From PALSA-505 sp035308365 (lineage in GTDB: Bacteria; Actinomycetota; Actinomycetes; Streptosporangiales; Streptosporangiaceae): a stretch of 64,000 nt of DNA. A program made the translations under genes and the position numbers. Location: contig DATGGU010000147.1 in assembly GCA_035308365.1 (NCBI GenBank), positions 1 to 64,000 of the forward strand, in the 5' to 3' direction. Under the pieces are notes generated by a model. The model searched no databases. It was not told the origin of the DNA and saw only the letters and a list, made by a program, of their open reading frames with translations. This document shows, piece after piece, positions 1-7,575 of this stretch; positions within the stretch are counted from its first letter, which is position 1; each line of letters starts with the position of its first letter.

Positions 1-1
1 G

Positions 2-1327
2 CGTGCCGGGCGCTATCTGGCCGGGCTCGATGAACGCCCGGCGGCTCCCGGCGGCGCCGGGCTGGCCGGGCTGGCGCGGTTCGACGAGGCGCTGCCGGAA
101 CTGCCCGGGGATGCGGCACAGACGCTGGCGCTGCTCGACGAGGCAGGCTCTCCCGCGACGGTGGCCAGCGCGGGCGGCCGGTACTTCGGTTTCGTCACCG
201 GCGGGACACACCCGGCCGGGCTGGCGGCGAGCTGGCTGGCGACCGCCTGGGACCAGAACACGGCACTGCCGGTGATGTCGCCGGTAGCGGCCCGTCTGCA
301 CGAGGTGGTGACCGGCTGGCTGATCGAGCTGCTTGGCCTGCCGTCAGGCAGCGGCGCCGTGTTCGTGACCGGGGCGGCCATGGCCAACGCGGCCGCTCTC
401 ACCGCCGCCCGCGACCAGCAGCTGGCCGGTGCCGGCTGGGACGTGCAGGCGGACGGGCTGTTCGGGGCTCCGGAGCTGACCGTGGTCGCCGGGGAGAAGG
501 CCCATTCCACGATGATCAGGGCGCTGGGCCTGATCGGCCTCGGCCGCGACCGCATCCGCCGGGTGCCCGCCGATGACCAGGGCCGGATGCGCGCCGACCG
601 CCTGCCGCCGGATGTGACCGGCCCGGCGGTGATCTGCGCGCAGGCGGGCGAGGTGAACACCGGCGCGTTCGACCCCTTCCCCGCGATCGTGGACTGGGCC
701 CGCCAGCGCGGCGCGTGGGTGCACGTCGATGCCGCATTCGGCCTGTGGGCGCTGGCCGACCCTTCCCGCTCACCCCTGACGGCCGGGCTGACCAGCGCGG
801 ACTCCTGGGCGACCGACGGCCACAAATGGCTCAACGTCCCTTATGACTGCGGCATAGCGCTGGTCCGGCGGCCCGGGGATCTCCGCCGCAGCTTCGCCGC
901 CGTGGCTGGCTACCTGCCTCCCGATACCGCTTTCGAGACCATGCACCACACCCCCCAGTCCTCACAACGCGCCCGGCAGGTGGAGGTGTGGGCGGTGCTT
1001 CGCACCCTGGGCAGGCAGGGCGTGGCCGATCTCATCACCCGGACCTGTGATCACGCCCAGGCCATGGCCGCCTACCTGCGGCAAGGGGGCCTGGAGGTGC
1101 TCAACGACGTCGTGCTCAACCAGGTCCTCGTGCGCGCGGCCACCGACGACCAGACCCTGGCCCTGGTGGAATCGGTCCAGCAGGACGGAACCTGCTGGTG
1201 CGGCCCCACCGTCTGGCAGCACCGCCCAGCCATGCGAATCAGCGTCTCGAGCTGGGCGACAACAGCCGGCGACATCAAGAAGAGCGCCGAAGCCATCATC
1301 GCCGCCGCGGGGCGGCACGGCCGGTGA
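2..1327 (+). CDS. PLP-dependent group II decarboxylase (5' partial)
   Basis: Pyridoxal-phosphate enzyme of the group II decarboxylase family (glutamate, aromatic amino acid and diaminobutyrate decarboxylases). The reading frame is open from base 2, so the N-terminus lies outside the window and the first in-window start is internal; 441 residues are visible. The cofactor site is clear: HVDAAFGLW carries the Asp that pairs with the PLP ring nitrogen, and TDGHKWLNVPYDCG carries the Schiff-base Lys (residue 275 of the visible part). The substrate cannot be read from sequence. The stop is 4 bases before the GTG of the alpha/beta hydrolase gene, so the two are probably co-transcribed. Family assignment is firm, substrate unknown. 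Confidence 0.9.
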   Translation, partial: RAGRYLAGLDERPAAPGGAGLAGLARFDEALPELPGDAAQTLALLDEAGSPATVASAGGRYFGFVTGGTHPAGLAASWLATAWDQNTALPVMSPVAARLHEVVTGWLIELLGLPSGSGAVFVTGAAMANAAALTAARDQQLAGAGWDVQADGLFGAPELTVVAGEKAHSTMIRALGLIGLGRDRIRRVPADDQGRMRADRLPPDVTGPAVICAQAGEVNTGAFDPFPAIVDWARQRGAWVHVDAAFGLWALADPSRSPLTAGLTSADSWATDGHKWLNVPYDCGIALVRRPGDLRRSFAAVAGYLPPDTAFETMHHTPQSSQRARQVEVWAVLRTLGRQGVADLITRTCDHAQAMAAYLRQGGLEVLNDVVLNQVLVRAATDDQTLALVESVQQDGTCWCGPTVWQHRPAMRISVSSWATTAGDIKKSAEAIIAAAGRHGR

Positions 1328-1331
1328 CGGT

Positions 1332-2090
1332 GTGACGGCAGGGTTGCGGGTACACCAGGGTGGCAGCGGGAACCCGGTGCTGGTGCTGCTGCACGGCCTC
1401 GGCGCGACGGCCGACGTGTGGGCCGGGTGGTGGCCGCTGCTGGCCGAGCGGTGGCCGGGCCGCTGGATCGCGCCGGACCTGCCCGGTCATGGCGGCTCGC
1501 CGCCGCTGGCGAGCTACACCTTTGACGGCCTCGCCGCCGCGGTCGCCGGTATCGTGCCGCCCGGTGCCGGGGCCGTGGTGCTGGGCCATTCCCTGGGCGG
1601 CGCCGTCGGCCTGGCGCTGGCCAGCGACCGGTTCGGTGCGGGTGTACAGGCGGTCATCGGCCTGGGGATCAAGGTTTCCTGGGCCGGTGCGGAGCTGGAG
1701 CGCGCCCGTGCGCTGGCTGGCCGGCCGCTGACCTGGTTTGCCTCCAGGGACGAGGCTGCCGAGCACTACCTGCGGGTATCCGGGCTGTCCGGACTGCTGG
1801 CCGCCGATGACCCAGCCGTGGATGCGGGGCTGCACGCGCGGGAGGGACGCTGGCGGCTGGCCATGGACCCGGGCGCCTTCGCGGTCGGTGCACCCGACAT
1901 GGCGCGGTTGCTGGCATCGGCGCAGGCCAGGGTGATCCTTGCCCGTGGCGAGCACGACCCGATGAACACCGGCGAGCAACTGGCCCGGCTAGGCGCTGCC
2001 ACCGTCACGCTGCCCGGACTGGGTCACAACGCCCACGTCGAGGACCCGCAAGCATCGCTCACCCTGCTGGACCGTATCGCCACCGGTTGA
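1332..2090 (+). CDS. alpha/beta hydrolase
   Basis: Single-domain alpha/beta hydrolase of 252 residues. HGLG (21-24) forms the oxyanion loop and GHSLGG (85-90) is the nucleophile elbow with Ser87. The acid is probably in RGEHDP and the catalytic His in GLGHNAHVEDP near the C-terminus. The open frame extends far upstream inside the decarboxylase gene, but similarity to the family begins only after the GTG at 1332, so that start is chosen. It probably hydrolyses a small ester or amide in the cytoplasm; there is no signal peptide. It is coupled to the decarboxylase by a 4-base gap. Confidence 0.85.
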   Translation: MTAGLRVHQGGSGNPVLVLLHGLGATADVWAGWWPLLAERWPGRWIAPDLPGHGGSPPLASYTFDGLAAAVAGIVPPGAGAVVLGHSLGGAVGLALASDRFGAGVQAVIGLGIKVSWAGAELERARALAGRPLTWFASRDEAAEHYLRVSGLSGLLAADDPAVDAGLHAREGRWRLAMDPGAFAVGAPDMARLLASAQARVILARGEHDPMNTGEQLARLGAATVTLPGLGHNAHVEDPQASLTLLDRIATG

Positions 2091-2104
2091 CACGCTGATA
2101 GCGT

Positions 2105-2116
2105 ACTGATATCAGT
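2105..2116. repeat. 12-bp perfect palindrome between convergent genes
   Basis: The sequence actgatatcagt is a perfect palindrome 15 bases after the alpha/beta hydrolase stop. It lies in the 182-base gap between that gene and the convergent methyltransferase. It could be a protein-binding site or a minor hairpin; no further structure is visible in this gap. Confidence 0.3.
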
Positions 2117-2272
2117 TTAACTGTTGGCGAGTGGACGGTGGCGGGCCGGGAGGTAGGTAGTCGTGGGCGTACCGAGAACTGTGATTGCCGGTGTGACCCT
2201 GAACCGGGCCATCATCGTCGCCCGCTGACCGTATTCTGTGGGCGGCTTCCCACGGCGGTCCTGACGCTGGGA

Positions 2273-3115
2273 TCAGAGTTTGCGGCCCACGGCGCCGAGC
2301 ATGTGGATGCGGGTGGTCCTGGCCTCGGCCCAGTTCTCCGGGCGCCACTGTGGCAGTTGCACCAGCCCGGGTTCCACCAGCTCGCACCCCTCGAACCAGG
2401 CCATGACCTCTGCCGGGGAGCGGCCCACGATCGGCGTGCCCGCTCTGCGGTACAGCTCCGCGAGCCTCTCGTCGCCTTCGCCGGGCAGCCCGCCTTCCGA
2501 CGAGCCGACCGAAATCACCAGGTAACCACCGGGTGGCAGGCGGTCGCGGTATCCGGCGACCATCTGGCTGGGGTTCTGCTCGTCACTGATGAAATGCATC
2601 AGGGCCAGGAGCAGCACGGCGAAGGGCTGGCTGAAATCGATCAGCTCTTGCAGACGGGGGTCATTGAACACGAGGTCAGGGCGACGGGCGTCGGCATTGA
2701 TCACGATAACGCCGTCGTCGGTGGCGAACAGGGCGTTGCCATAGGCCAGCACCACCGGGTCGTGGTCAACGTAGGCTACCCGCGCGTCCGGGACGACCGA
2801 CCGGGCCACCTCGTGCACATTGGGCGTGGTCGGCAGGCCGGCGCCCAGGTCGATGAACTGGCGGATCCCGGCCTCAGCCAGGAACCGCACGGTGCGGGCC
2901 AGGAACTGACGGTTGGACCTGGCTATCCGGGGCACCTCGGGAACCAGCTCGATGAACTGCGCGGCGGCCGCGCGGTCGACCGCGTAGTTGTCCTTGCCGC
3001 CGAGAAGAAAGTCATAGATGCGCGCGACGCTCGGAACCGTCTCATCGACGCCTTCCGGGACGCGGGCTTCCGATGCGGGCACAGTCGCCACCCTCCGATA
3101 TGCCGTACTGCGCAC
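2273..3115 (-). CDS. SAM-dependent methyltransferase, pfam04672 (DUF574) family
   Basis: Actinomycete-type S-adenosylmethionine methyltransferase of 280 residues. The family signature near the N-terminus (VPSVARIYDFLLGGKDNYAVDR region) is intact. It is followed by the SAM-binding strand FIDLGAGLPTTPNVHEVA and the acidic strand-2 end VAYVDHDPVVLAY. The start is GTG at 3115; an internal GTG 11 codons later is an alternative. It lies 38 bases downstream of the NB-ARC/TPR gene on the same strand and is probably co-transcribed. Proteins of this family are numerous in Streptomyces relatives and mostly lack assigned substrates. The substrate here is unknown. Confidence 0.88.
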   Translation of the reverse strand: MRSTAYRRVATVPASEARVPEGVDETVPSVARIYDFLLGGKDNYAVDRAAAAQFIELVPEVPRIARSNRQFLARTVRFLAEAGIRQFIDLGAGLPTTPNVHEVARSVVPDARVAYVDHDPVVLAYGNALFATDDGVIVINADARRPDLVFNDPRLQELIDFSQPFAVLLLALMHFISDEQNPSQMVAGYRDRLPPGGYLVISVGSSEGGLPGEGDERLAELYRRAGTPIVGRSPAEVMAWFEGCELVEPGLVQLPQWRPENWAEARTTRIHMLGAVGRKL

Positions 3116-3153
3116 ACTCTATGACCCAACCGCGCCGATGGGGCGGACCCGGG

Positions 3154-5553
3154 TCACGTCTTGGTCGCCGCGTCCAGGTTGTCCCGCACGGTCTGGGTCA
3201 TCGGGTGACCCGGGCCGAGGTAATGCTCACAGTCGGCCAGGGCGTGTTCCAGCACCGTGACGACCTCCATCAGCCTGCCGGCGGCGTACAGCGCGGAGGC
3301 GAGGCTGCACCGGGCGGTCAGCGTCTCGATGTTGCCGGGGCCGAGCATGCGCTCGCTGTCGGCCAGGGCGCGCTCGTACTGCGGGATGGCGTCGGCAACA
3401 CGGCCGACCTGAAGGTAGGCGGCGGCGAGGTTGGCGCGGGCGGTGCGGGTGTCGCGGTGGTCGGGGCCCTGCACCCGTTCGCGGTCGGTGAGCGCGTGTT
3501 CGTAGGTGGGGATCGCTTCGCGCATCTGGCCGGCGCTGCGGTAGGCGAAGGCGAGGTTGGCCAGGGCCGCGATCGTGTCCGGGTGGTCCGGGCCCTCGGT
3601 CCTGCGCCGGTCGGCGAGCACCGCCTCGTACTGGGCGATCGCTTCCTTGGTCTTTCCGGCCCGGCGCAGGACCGAGGCGAGGCCGGCCCGGGCGTCGATC
3701 GTGTCCGGGTGATCCCGGCCGCGCAGGCCCTGCAGGTCGGACAGGATCCGCTTGTGCTGCTCGATCGCGTCTTTGGTCTTCCCGGTCACCTGGAAGACCT
3801 CGGCCAGGCCGGCGCGGGCGGCCAGGGTGTCCGGATGGGTGGAGCCGAGCAGCCGTTCGGAGTCGGCCACCAGCGCCTTGTACCCGGTCAGCGCGTCCTT
3901 GGGCAGGTCGGCCGCCTGGTAGGCGGCGGCGAGCTTGGCCCGGACGGCCAGCGTGTTCCGGTGCCCGGGGCCGAGCTTCCGGTCGAGGCCGGCCACCGTG
4001 CGTTCGTAGAGGGCGACGGCGTCGGTGAGCTTCCCGGCCGCGTGGTAGGAGTGCGCGAGGCGGCCGAGCGCGGTGAGCGTCTCGGGGTGCTCGGGACCGA
4101 GGATGCGCTCGCGGTCGGTCAGCGAGCTCTGGAAGACCGCGATGGCATCGCTGGCCCGGCCGGCCGACTCATAGGCCGCGCCGAGCCTGTCCTTGGCCGC
4201 CATGGCGCTGGCCTGAGCCGGCCCGCCCAGCCGGGTGCTGGTCGCGAGCATCGACTCCCAGTACTTGATGGCGGAGCTGGCCAGCCCGTTGGCCTCCATG
4301 CTGACGCCCGTGCGCAGCAGCAGCGGATGCGCCTCCGGCTTCCACAGCGAGCCGCTGTCGGTGGCGCGGAGGGCGGCGGCGCAGTCGCGCAGGATCTGCT
4401 CGAGCTGCGCTCCCCCGTCGGACTCCTGCCACGCCTCGGTCAGCGCGTCGGCGGCGGTGAGGGCCACCTGCTCCAGATCCCCGCGCGGCAGGTAGGCGCG
4501 GGTGGCCGCCTGCACGCTCGGGTGCATCCGCACCAGGATCCCCGGGCCCTCGGTGTCGATGGTGACCAGGCCCGCCCTGGCGAGGTTGGCGATGGCGGTC
4601 CTGACCAGGTTCTTGTCCGGGCCATCGGCACCGGCCGGGCGGCCGGTGATGAAGCCGAACGCGACCGGGCCGGTCAGCGCCGTCAGCGGGATCGCGTGCG
4701 AGTCCAGCATGGCGGCCAGCGTCAAGGCCGGCCAGGCCAGCCCCGGCGGCGCCAGATCCTGCGCGCACTCGACGGCGAGCGACCAGGTGGTCAGCACCTC
4801 CGCGGACAGCCCGGGGATGGACAGGCCGGTCATGCGCTTGTGCCGCTCGCTGAACTGCGCGCGGTAGTCCCGGCAGGCCATCCCGCGGGCAGCGATCACC
4901 GCGGCCGCCTGGTCCAGGCAGATGGGCAGGCCACCCACGTCCTCGCACAGGTCGAGGGCCTGCATCCGCTGGTCGGAATACTCGGTGAGCCGGGAGCTGA
5001 GGTAGGACAGTGCCTCGCGGCGGCTGAACCCGTTGACCGGGACGATTCTCAGGTCGCCCGCGGCCATGCTCAGCTCGGCGCCGGGCCGGCGGGTGGTGAT
5101 GACGACCTGGCCGGCCGGTCCCCACGGCCATAGATCCCCGAGGTCGTCCGGGTCCACCAGGTCATCGACGATCAGTGCCCAGGGGCGGCTGGTGTGCGCG
5201 AGCCAGGCGACGAAACGGGCCGCGGTCTCTTCGGCGCCTTCCTCCGGGTCGTCGGCGCCGACCGCGTTCGCCGCCTGGGCGAAGCCGGTGATGATCGCCT
5301 CCCGGCTGGCCGCGGTCACCCAGATGAGCACCTCAACCGCGCGCTCGTTCCACAGCGTGTGGGCGAACTCGATGGCGAGCTGCGTCTTGCCCGTGCCGCC
5401 CTGGCCGACCGGTTCGCCGGGGGTCAGTGCTATCGTCTGCCCGGGCCGCAGGGCGGTCAGGTTCGGCCCCGTCTCGGATCGCGGAAAGAACGAGTCCGCG
5501 AGCGGAGGCACCAGTCCTGACAGCAACGGCGTTCTGGCTTGCGGCGGAGCCAC
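3154..5553 (-). CDS. STAND NTPase with NB-ARC core and TPR array
   Basis: Signal-transduction ATPase of 799 residues. The Walker A loop is GQGGTGKT (50-57), Walker B is WALIVDD (about 125-131), the sensor TTRRPGAEL follows, and a GLP motif (VGGLPICLDQAA) sits near 205-215. This matches the NB-ARC arrangement. The C-terminal half (about 430-799) is eight or so 42-residue kinesin-light-chain type TPRs, each starting G-P-x-H-P-x-T. There is no DNA-binding domain in front of the NTPase, unlike AfsR/SARP regulators, and no recognised effector. The start is GTG at 5553 behind GGAGAGG. It resembles FxsT-like TPR proteins of actinomycetes. Its probable role is a protein-sensing switch; the partner is unknown. 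Confidence 0.88.
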   Translation of the reverse strand: MAPPQARTPLLSGLVPPLADSFFPRSETGPNLTALRPGQTIALTPGEPVGQGGTGKTQLAIEFAHTLWNERAVEVLIWVTAASREAIITGFAQAANAVGADDPEEGAEETAARFVAWLAHTSRPWALIVDDLVDPDDLGDLWPWGPAGQVVITTRRPGAELSMAAGDLRIVPVNGFSRREALSYLSSRLTEYSDQRMQALDLCEDVGGLPICLDQAAAVIAARGMACRDYRAQFSERHKRMTGLSIPGLSAEVLTTWSLAVECAQDLAPPGLAWPALTLAAMLDSHAIPLTALTGPVAFGFITGRPAGADGPDKNLVRTAIANLARAGLVTIDTEGPGILVRMHPSVQAATRAYLPRGDLEQVALTAADALTEAWQESDGGAQLEQILRDCAAALRATDSGSLWKPEAHPLLLRTGVSMEANGLASSAIKYWESMLATSTRLGGPAQASAMAAKDRLGAAYESAGRASDAIAVFQSSLTDRERILGPEHPETLTALGRLAHSYHAAGKLTDAVALYERTVAGLDRKLGPGHRNTLAVRAKLAAAYQAADLPKDALTGYKALVADSERLLGSTHPDTLAARAGLAEVFQVTGKTKDAIEQHKRILSDLQGLRGRDHPDTIDARAGLASVLRRAGKTKEAIAQYEAVLADRRRTEGPDHPDTIAALANLAFAYRSAGQMREAIPTYEHALTDRERVQGPDHRDTRTARANLAAAYLQVGRVADAIPQYERALADSERMLGPGNIETLTARCSLASALYAAGRLMEVVTVLEHALADCEHYLGPGHPMTQTVRDNLDAATKT

Positions 5554-5644
5554 GTCGGCAGCCTCTCCCGTGATGGCCTCGGCGGTCCGGGCCTACGGCC
5601 CGTCCCGGCCCTCTTTCCCCCGGAGTCGTGCAGGTGGCATGGTA

Positions 5645-5675
5645 GTGGGATCCCCACAACATCCCACGAGTGGGA
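5645..5675. promoter_or_regulatory. paired inverted repeats upstream of the divergent STAND and permease genes
   Basis: In the 313-base divergent gap 5554-5866 there are two adjacent dyads. One is gtggg-atc-cccac (5645-5657). The other is tcccac-ga-gtggga (5662-5675). Both use the same GTGGG half-site. They could bind a repressor that controls the STAND gene, the permease gene or both. Apart from these and the AT-richer stretch before the permease, I see no gene or riboswitch in the gap. Confidence 0.4.
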
Positions 5676-5866
5676 AACACGGTTATGTCATGTTAGAACC
5701 CACCTGTCGACCTGAGGCATACGCACCACATGGATAACGATGCGTTCTTTGCTCACAAATCAGGTCTCAAGTATGCAACCGAAACCGTATCTTTGCCGGA
5801 GGCGTGCAAGATCGGGGGTCGCACACTGGGCATGGACACGTCACAGCGAGGCCTTTGGAGTGGGTT

Positions 5867-7345
5867 ATGAGTGAGACCTTCGCAGGTCGGCACGGTAGAG
5901 GGCAGCTCGTGGAGGAGTCGCCACAGGAGTACGCGGCCTTCAAGATCGAGCAAAGAGGTATAGACCTTATTCCCGACGCTGAGCGCAAGATGCGCCCGTC
6001 GGGGTTGTTCTGGCTGTGGTCAGGCGCCGTCTTCAACGTAGAGTTTTTCTACTATGGCACCCTGATCATGTTCTTCGGCCTGTCGGTGCCGCAGGCGGTC
6101 GCGGTGATCCTGGTCGGCAACCTGTTCTACGCGCTGCTCGGCTTCGCCAGCCTGCAGGGCCCGGAGACCGGAACGACCGCGTTCATGATCAGCCGGGCGC
6201 CGTTCGGCCAGAACGGGAACCGCCTGGTGGCCCTGTTCAACTGGGTGACGCAGGTCGGGTTCGAGATCGAGGGCATCTTCTTCGTGGTGGCCACCGTCAT
6301 CCTGCTGTTCGGCCTGCACGGGACCAACCTCGACGCGGCCGCCAAGATTGTGGTGATCATCCTCGCCGCGGCCCTGCAGATGGTGGTGCCACTGCTCGGC
6401 CATGCCACGATCACCAAGGTGCTGCGCTACCTCGGCTACGTGTTCATCGTGTTCTTCGCTGTGCTGGCCGGATTCACCTTCAACCGGCTGCACCTGTCCA
6501 CGTTCCACGCCAAGCCGGTGTCCCTCGCAGTCTGGACCACCGCGCTCGTGCTGATCATCTCGGTCGGGGGCCTGGGCTGGACCGAGAACGGCAACGACTA
6601 CTCCCGTTACCTGCCGCGCCGCACCCCCCAGTCGCGGACGTTCTGGGCCGCGTCCCTCGGCGGCGCGATCCCGTCGATCCTTCTGGAACTGCTCGGCGTG
6701 TTCGCCTTCACAGTCACGCAGAAGAGCTTCGTCGGAATCACCCAGATCGGCGTGCCCCAGTCGTTCCCGTCCTGGTTCGTGACCCCGTTCCTGATCTTCG
6801 CGATCTTCCAGCTCCTTGCGATCAACACCATCGACATGTACTCCTCCGGTGTGACGCTGCAGGCGCTGGGCGTGCCGGTCAAGCGGTGGGGCGCGGTCAT
6901 CATCGACACGGTCGTGTGCGCCGTGGTCACCGGTCTCATCCTGTTCCACGGGAACTTCAGCAAGGACTTCGCCGGGTTCCTGCTGTACATCGTGGTCTGG
7001 CTGTCCGCCTGGTTTAGCATCCTGCTGACCGACTGGCTGCTGCGCGGCCGCAAATACCACTCGCTGTCGCTGCGATCCTCCCGGGACGGGCTGTACTGGC
7101 GCAACGGCGGCATACACTGGCCGGCCGTCATCGCCCAGATCGCCGGCATGGTCGCCGCGCTGATGTGGATCAACGCCGCGACCGCGTATCCCGCCTACAC
7201 CGGGCCGATCTCCAACCACTTCCCCGGCCTGCAGGGCGGTGACTTCAGCTGGGCGATCGGCATCGTGGTCGCCTCACTCGTCTACCTGCTGCTCGGCGCG
7301 CGCGGCGTCCGCCGGGAGGCGATCGACCAGACCGCGACCGTCTGA
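5867..7345 (+). CDS. NCS1 family permease (cytosine/purine/allantoin type)
   Basis: Membrane transporter of 492 residues with about twelve hydrophobic segments, of the nucleobase:cation symporter-1 family. Early family features are visible: RMRPSGLFWLW-like entry to TM1, then QGPETGTTAFMISRAPFG in the TM2-TM3 region and GLGWTENGNDYSRYLP around TM6-7. The ATG at 5867 has a GGAG box 6 bases upstream, so it is preferred over an in-frame ATG at 5804. It imports a nucleobase, hydantoin, allantoin or thiamine-like compound; specificity cannot be read. No catabolic enzyme for such a substrate is adjacent. The next gene is the Rieske fusion under its own promoter. Confidence 0.88.
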   Translation: MSETFAGRHGRGQLVEESPQEYAAFKIEQRGIDLIPDAERKMRPSGLFWLWSGAVFNVEFFYYGTLIMFFGLSVPQAVAVILVGNLFYALLGFASLQGPETGTTAFMISRAPFGQNGNRLVALFNWVTQVGFEIEGIFFVVATVILLFGLHGTNLDAAAKIVVIILAAALQMVVPLLGHATITKVLRYLGYVFIVFFAVLAGFTFNRLHLSTFHAKPVSLAVWTTALVLIISVGGLGWTENGNDYSRYLPRRTPQSRTFWAASLGGAIPSILLELLGVFAFTVTQKSFVGITQIGVPQSFPSWFVTPFLIFAIFQLLAINTIDMYSSGVTLQALGVPVKRWGAVIIDTVVCAVVTGLILFHGNFSKDFAGFLLYIVVWLSAWFSILLTDWLLRGRKYHSLSLRSSRDGLYWRNGGIHWPAVIAQIAGMVAALMWINAATAYPAYTGPISNHFPGLQGGDFSWAIGIVVASLVYLLLGARGVRREAIDQTATV

Positions 7346-7370
7346 TCCGGGGGTTCTGTCCCCCGCCGCT

Positions 7371-7450
7371 GGCTGGCTGGACGCGATTGTCCGGCGGGCA
7401 CCGTAAGGAGATTTTTAACGGAATCCGCCGGACAATCGCGACAGCTAGCC
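7371..7450. terminator. long bipartite hairpin after the permease gene
   Basis: A perfect 16-bp inverted repeat (cgcgattgtccggcgg at 7382-7397 with its complement at 7425-7440) encloses a 27-base AT-richer loop. After a small internal loop, a further 9-bp stem (7371-7379 with 7442-7450, one G-U) extends it to about 25 bp. It starts 25 bases after the permease stop and is most simply a bidirectional terminator. Its length and symmetry would also fit a tiny MITE, but no target-site duplication is visible. Confidence 0.65.
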
Positions 7451-7538
7451 GAGTGCGTGTTCGAGCCGGGCGAGAACCACGGTGAGCGGCGCCGCGGCGT
7501 CCGGCTGATGGACATGAATGCGCGACCCGCCGGGCACC

Positions 7539-7569
7539 TTGACCTCAACCTCGGTTGAGGAATTAGCGT
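7539..7569 (+). promoter_or_regulatory. SoxR-like (MerR-family) promoter of the Rieske fusion gene
   Basis: The -35 box TTGACC (7539-7544) and -10 box TAGCGT (7564-7569) are separated by 19 bases, the overlong spacer typical of MerR-family targets. The dyad CCTCAACCTCGGTTGAGG (7543-7560) sits in that spacer. Its outer arms CCTCAA/TTGAGG equal those of the Escherichia coli soxS SoxR box. The predicted transcription start falls at about 7576, the A of the start codon, so the mRNA would be leaderless. No soxR gene lies in the window, so a trans-acting SoxR is inferred. Confidence 0.75.
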
Positions 7570-7575
7570 CGGGCC

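Noticed and set aside
3073..5133. 686-codon open frame on the plus strand
   Set aside because: It is the antisense shadow of the NB-ARC/TPR gene; GC-rich DNA keeps such frames open. Composition is Gly/Arg/Gln-rich with no domain.
7445..7567. Minus-strand frame ending VLARLEHALG before the Rieske gene
   Set aside because: Composition is protein-like, but there is no good start and the SoxR-type promoter lies across it. At most it is a gene remnant.
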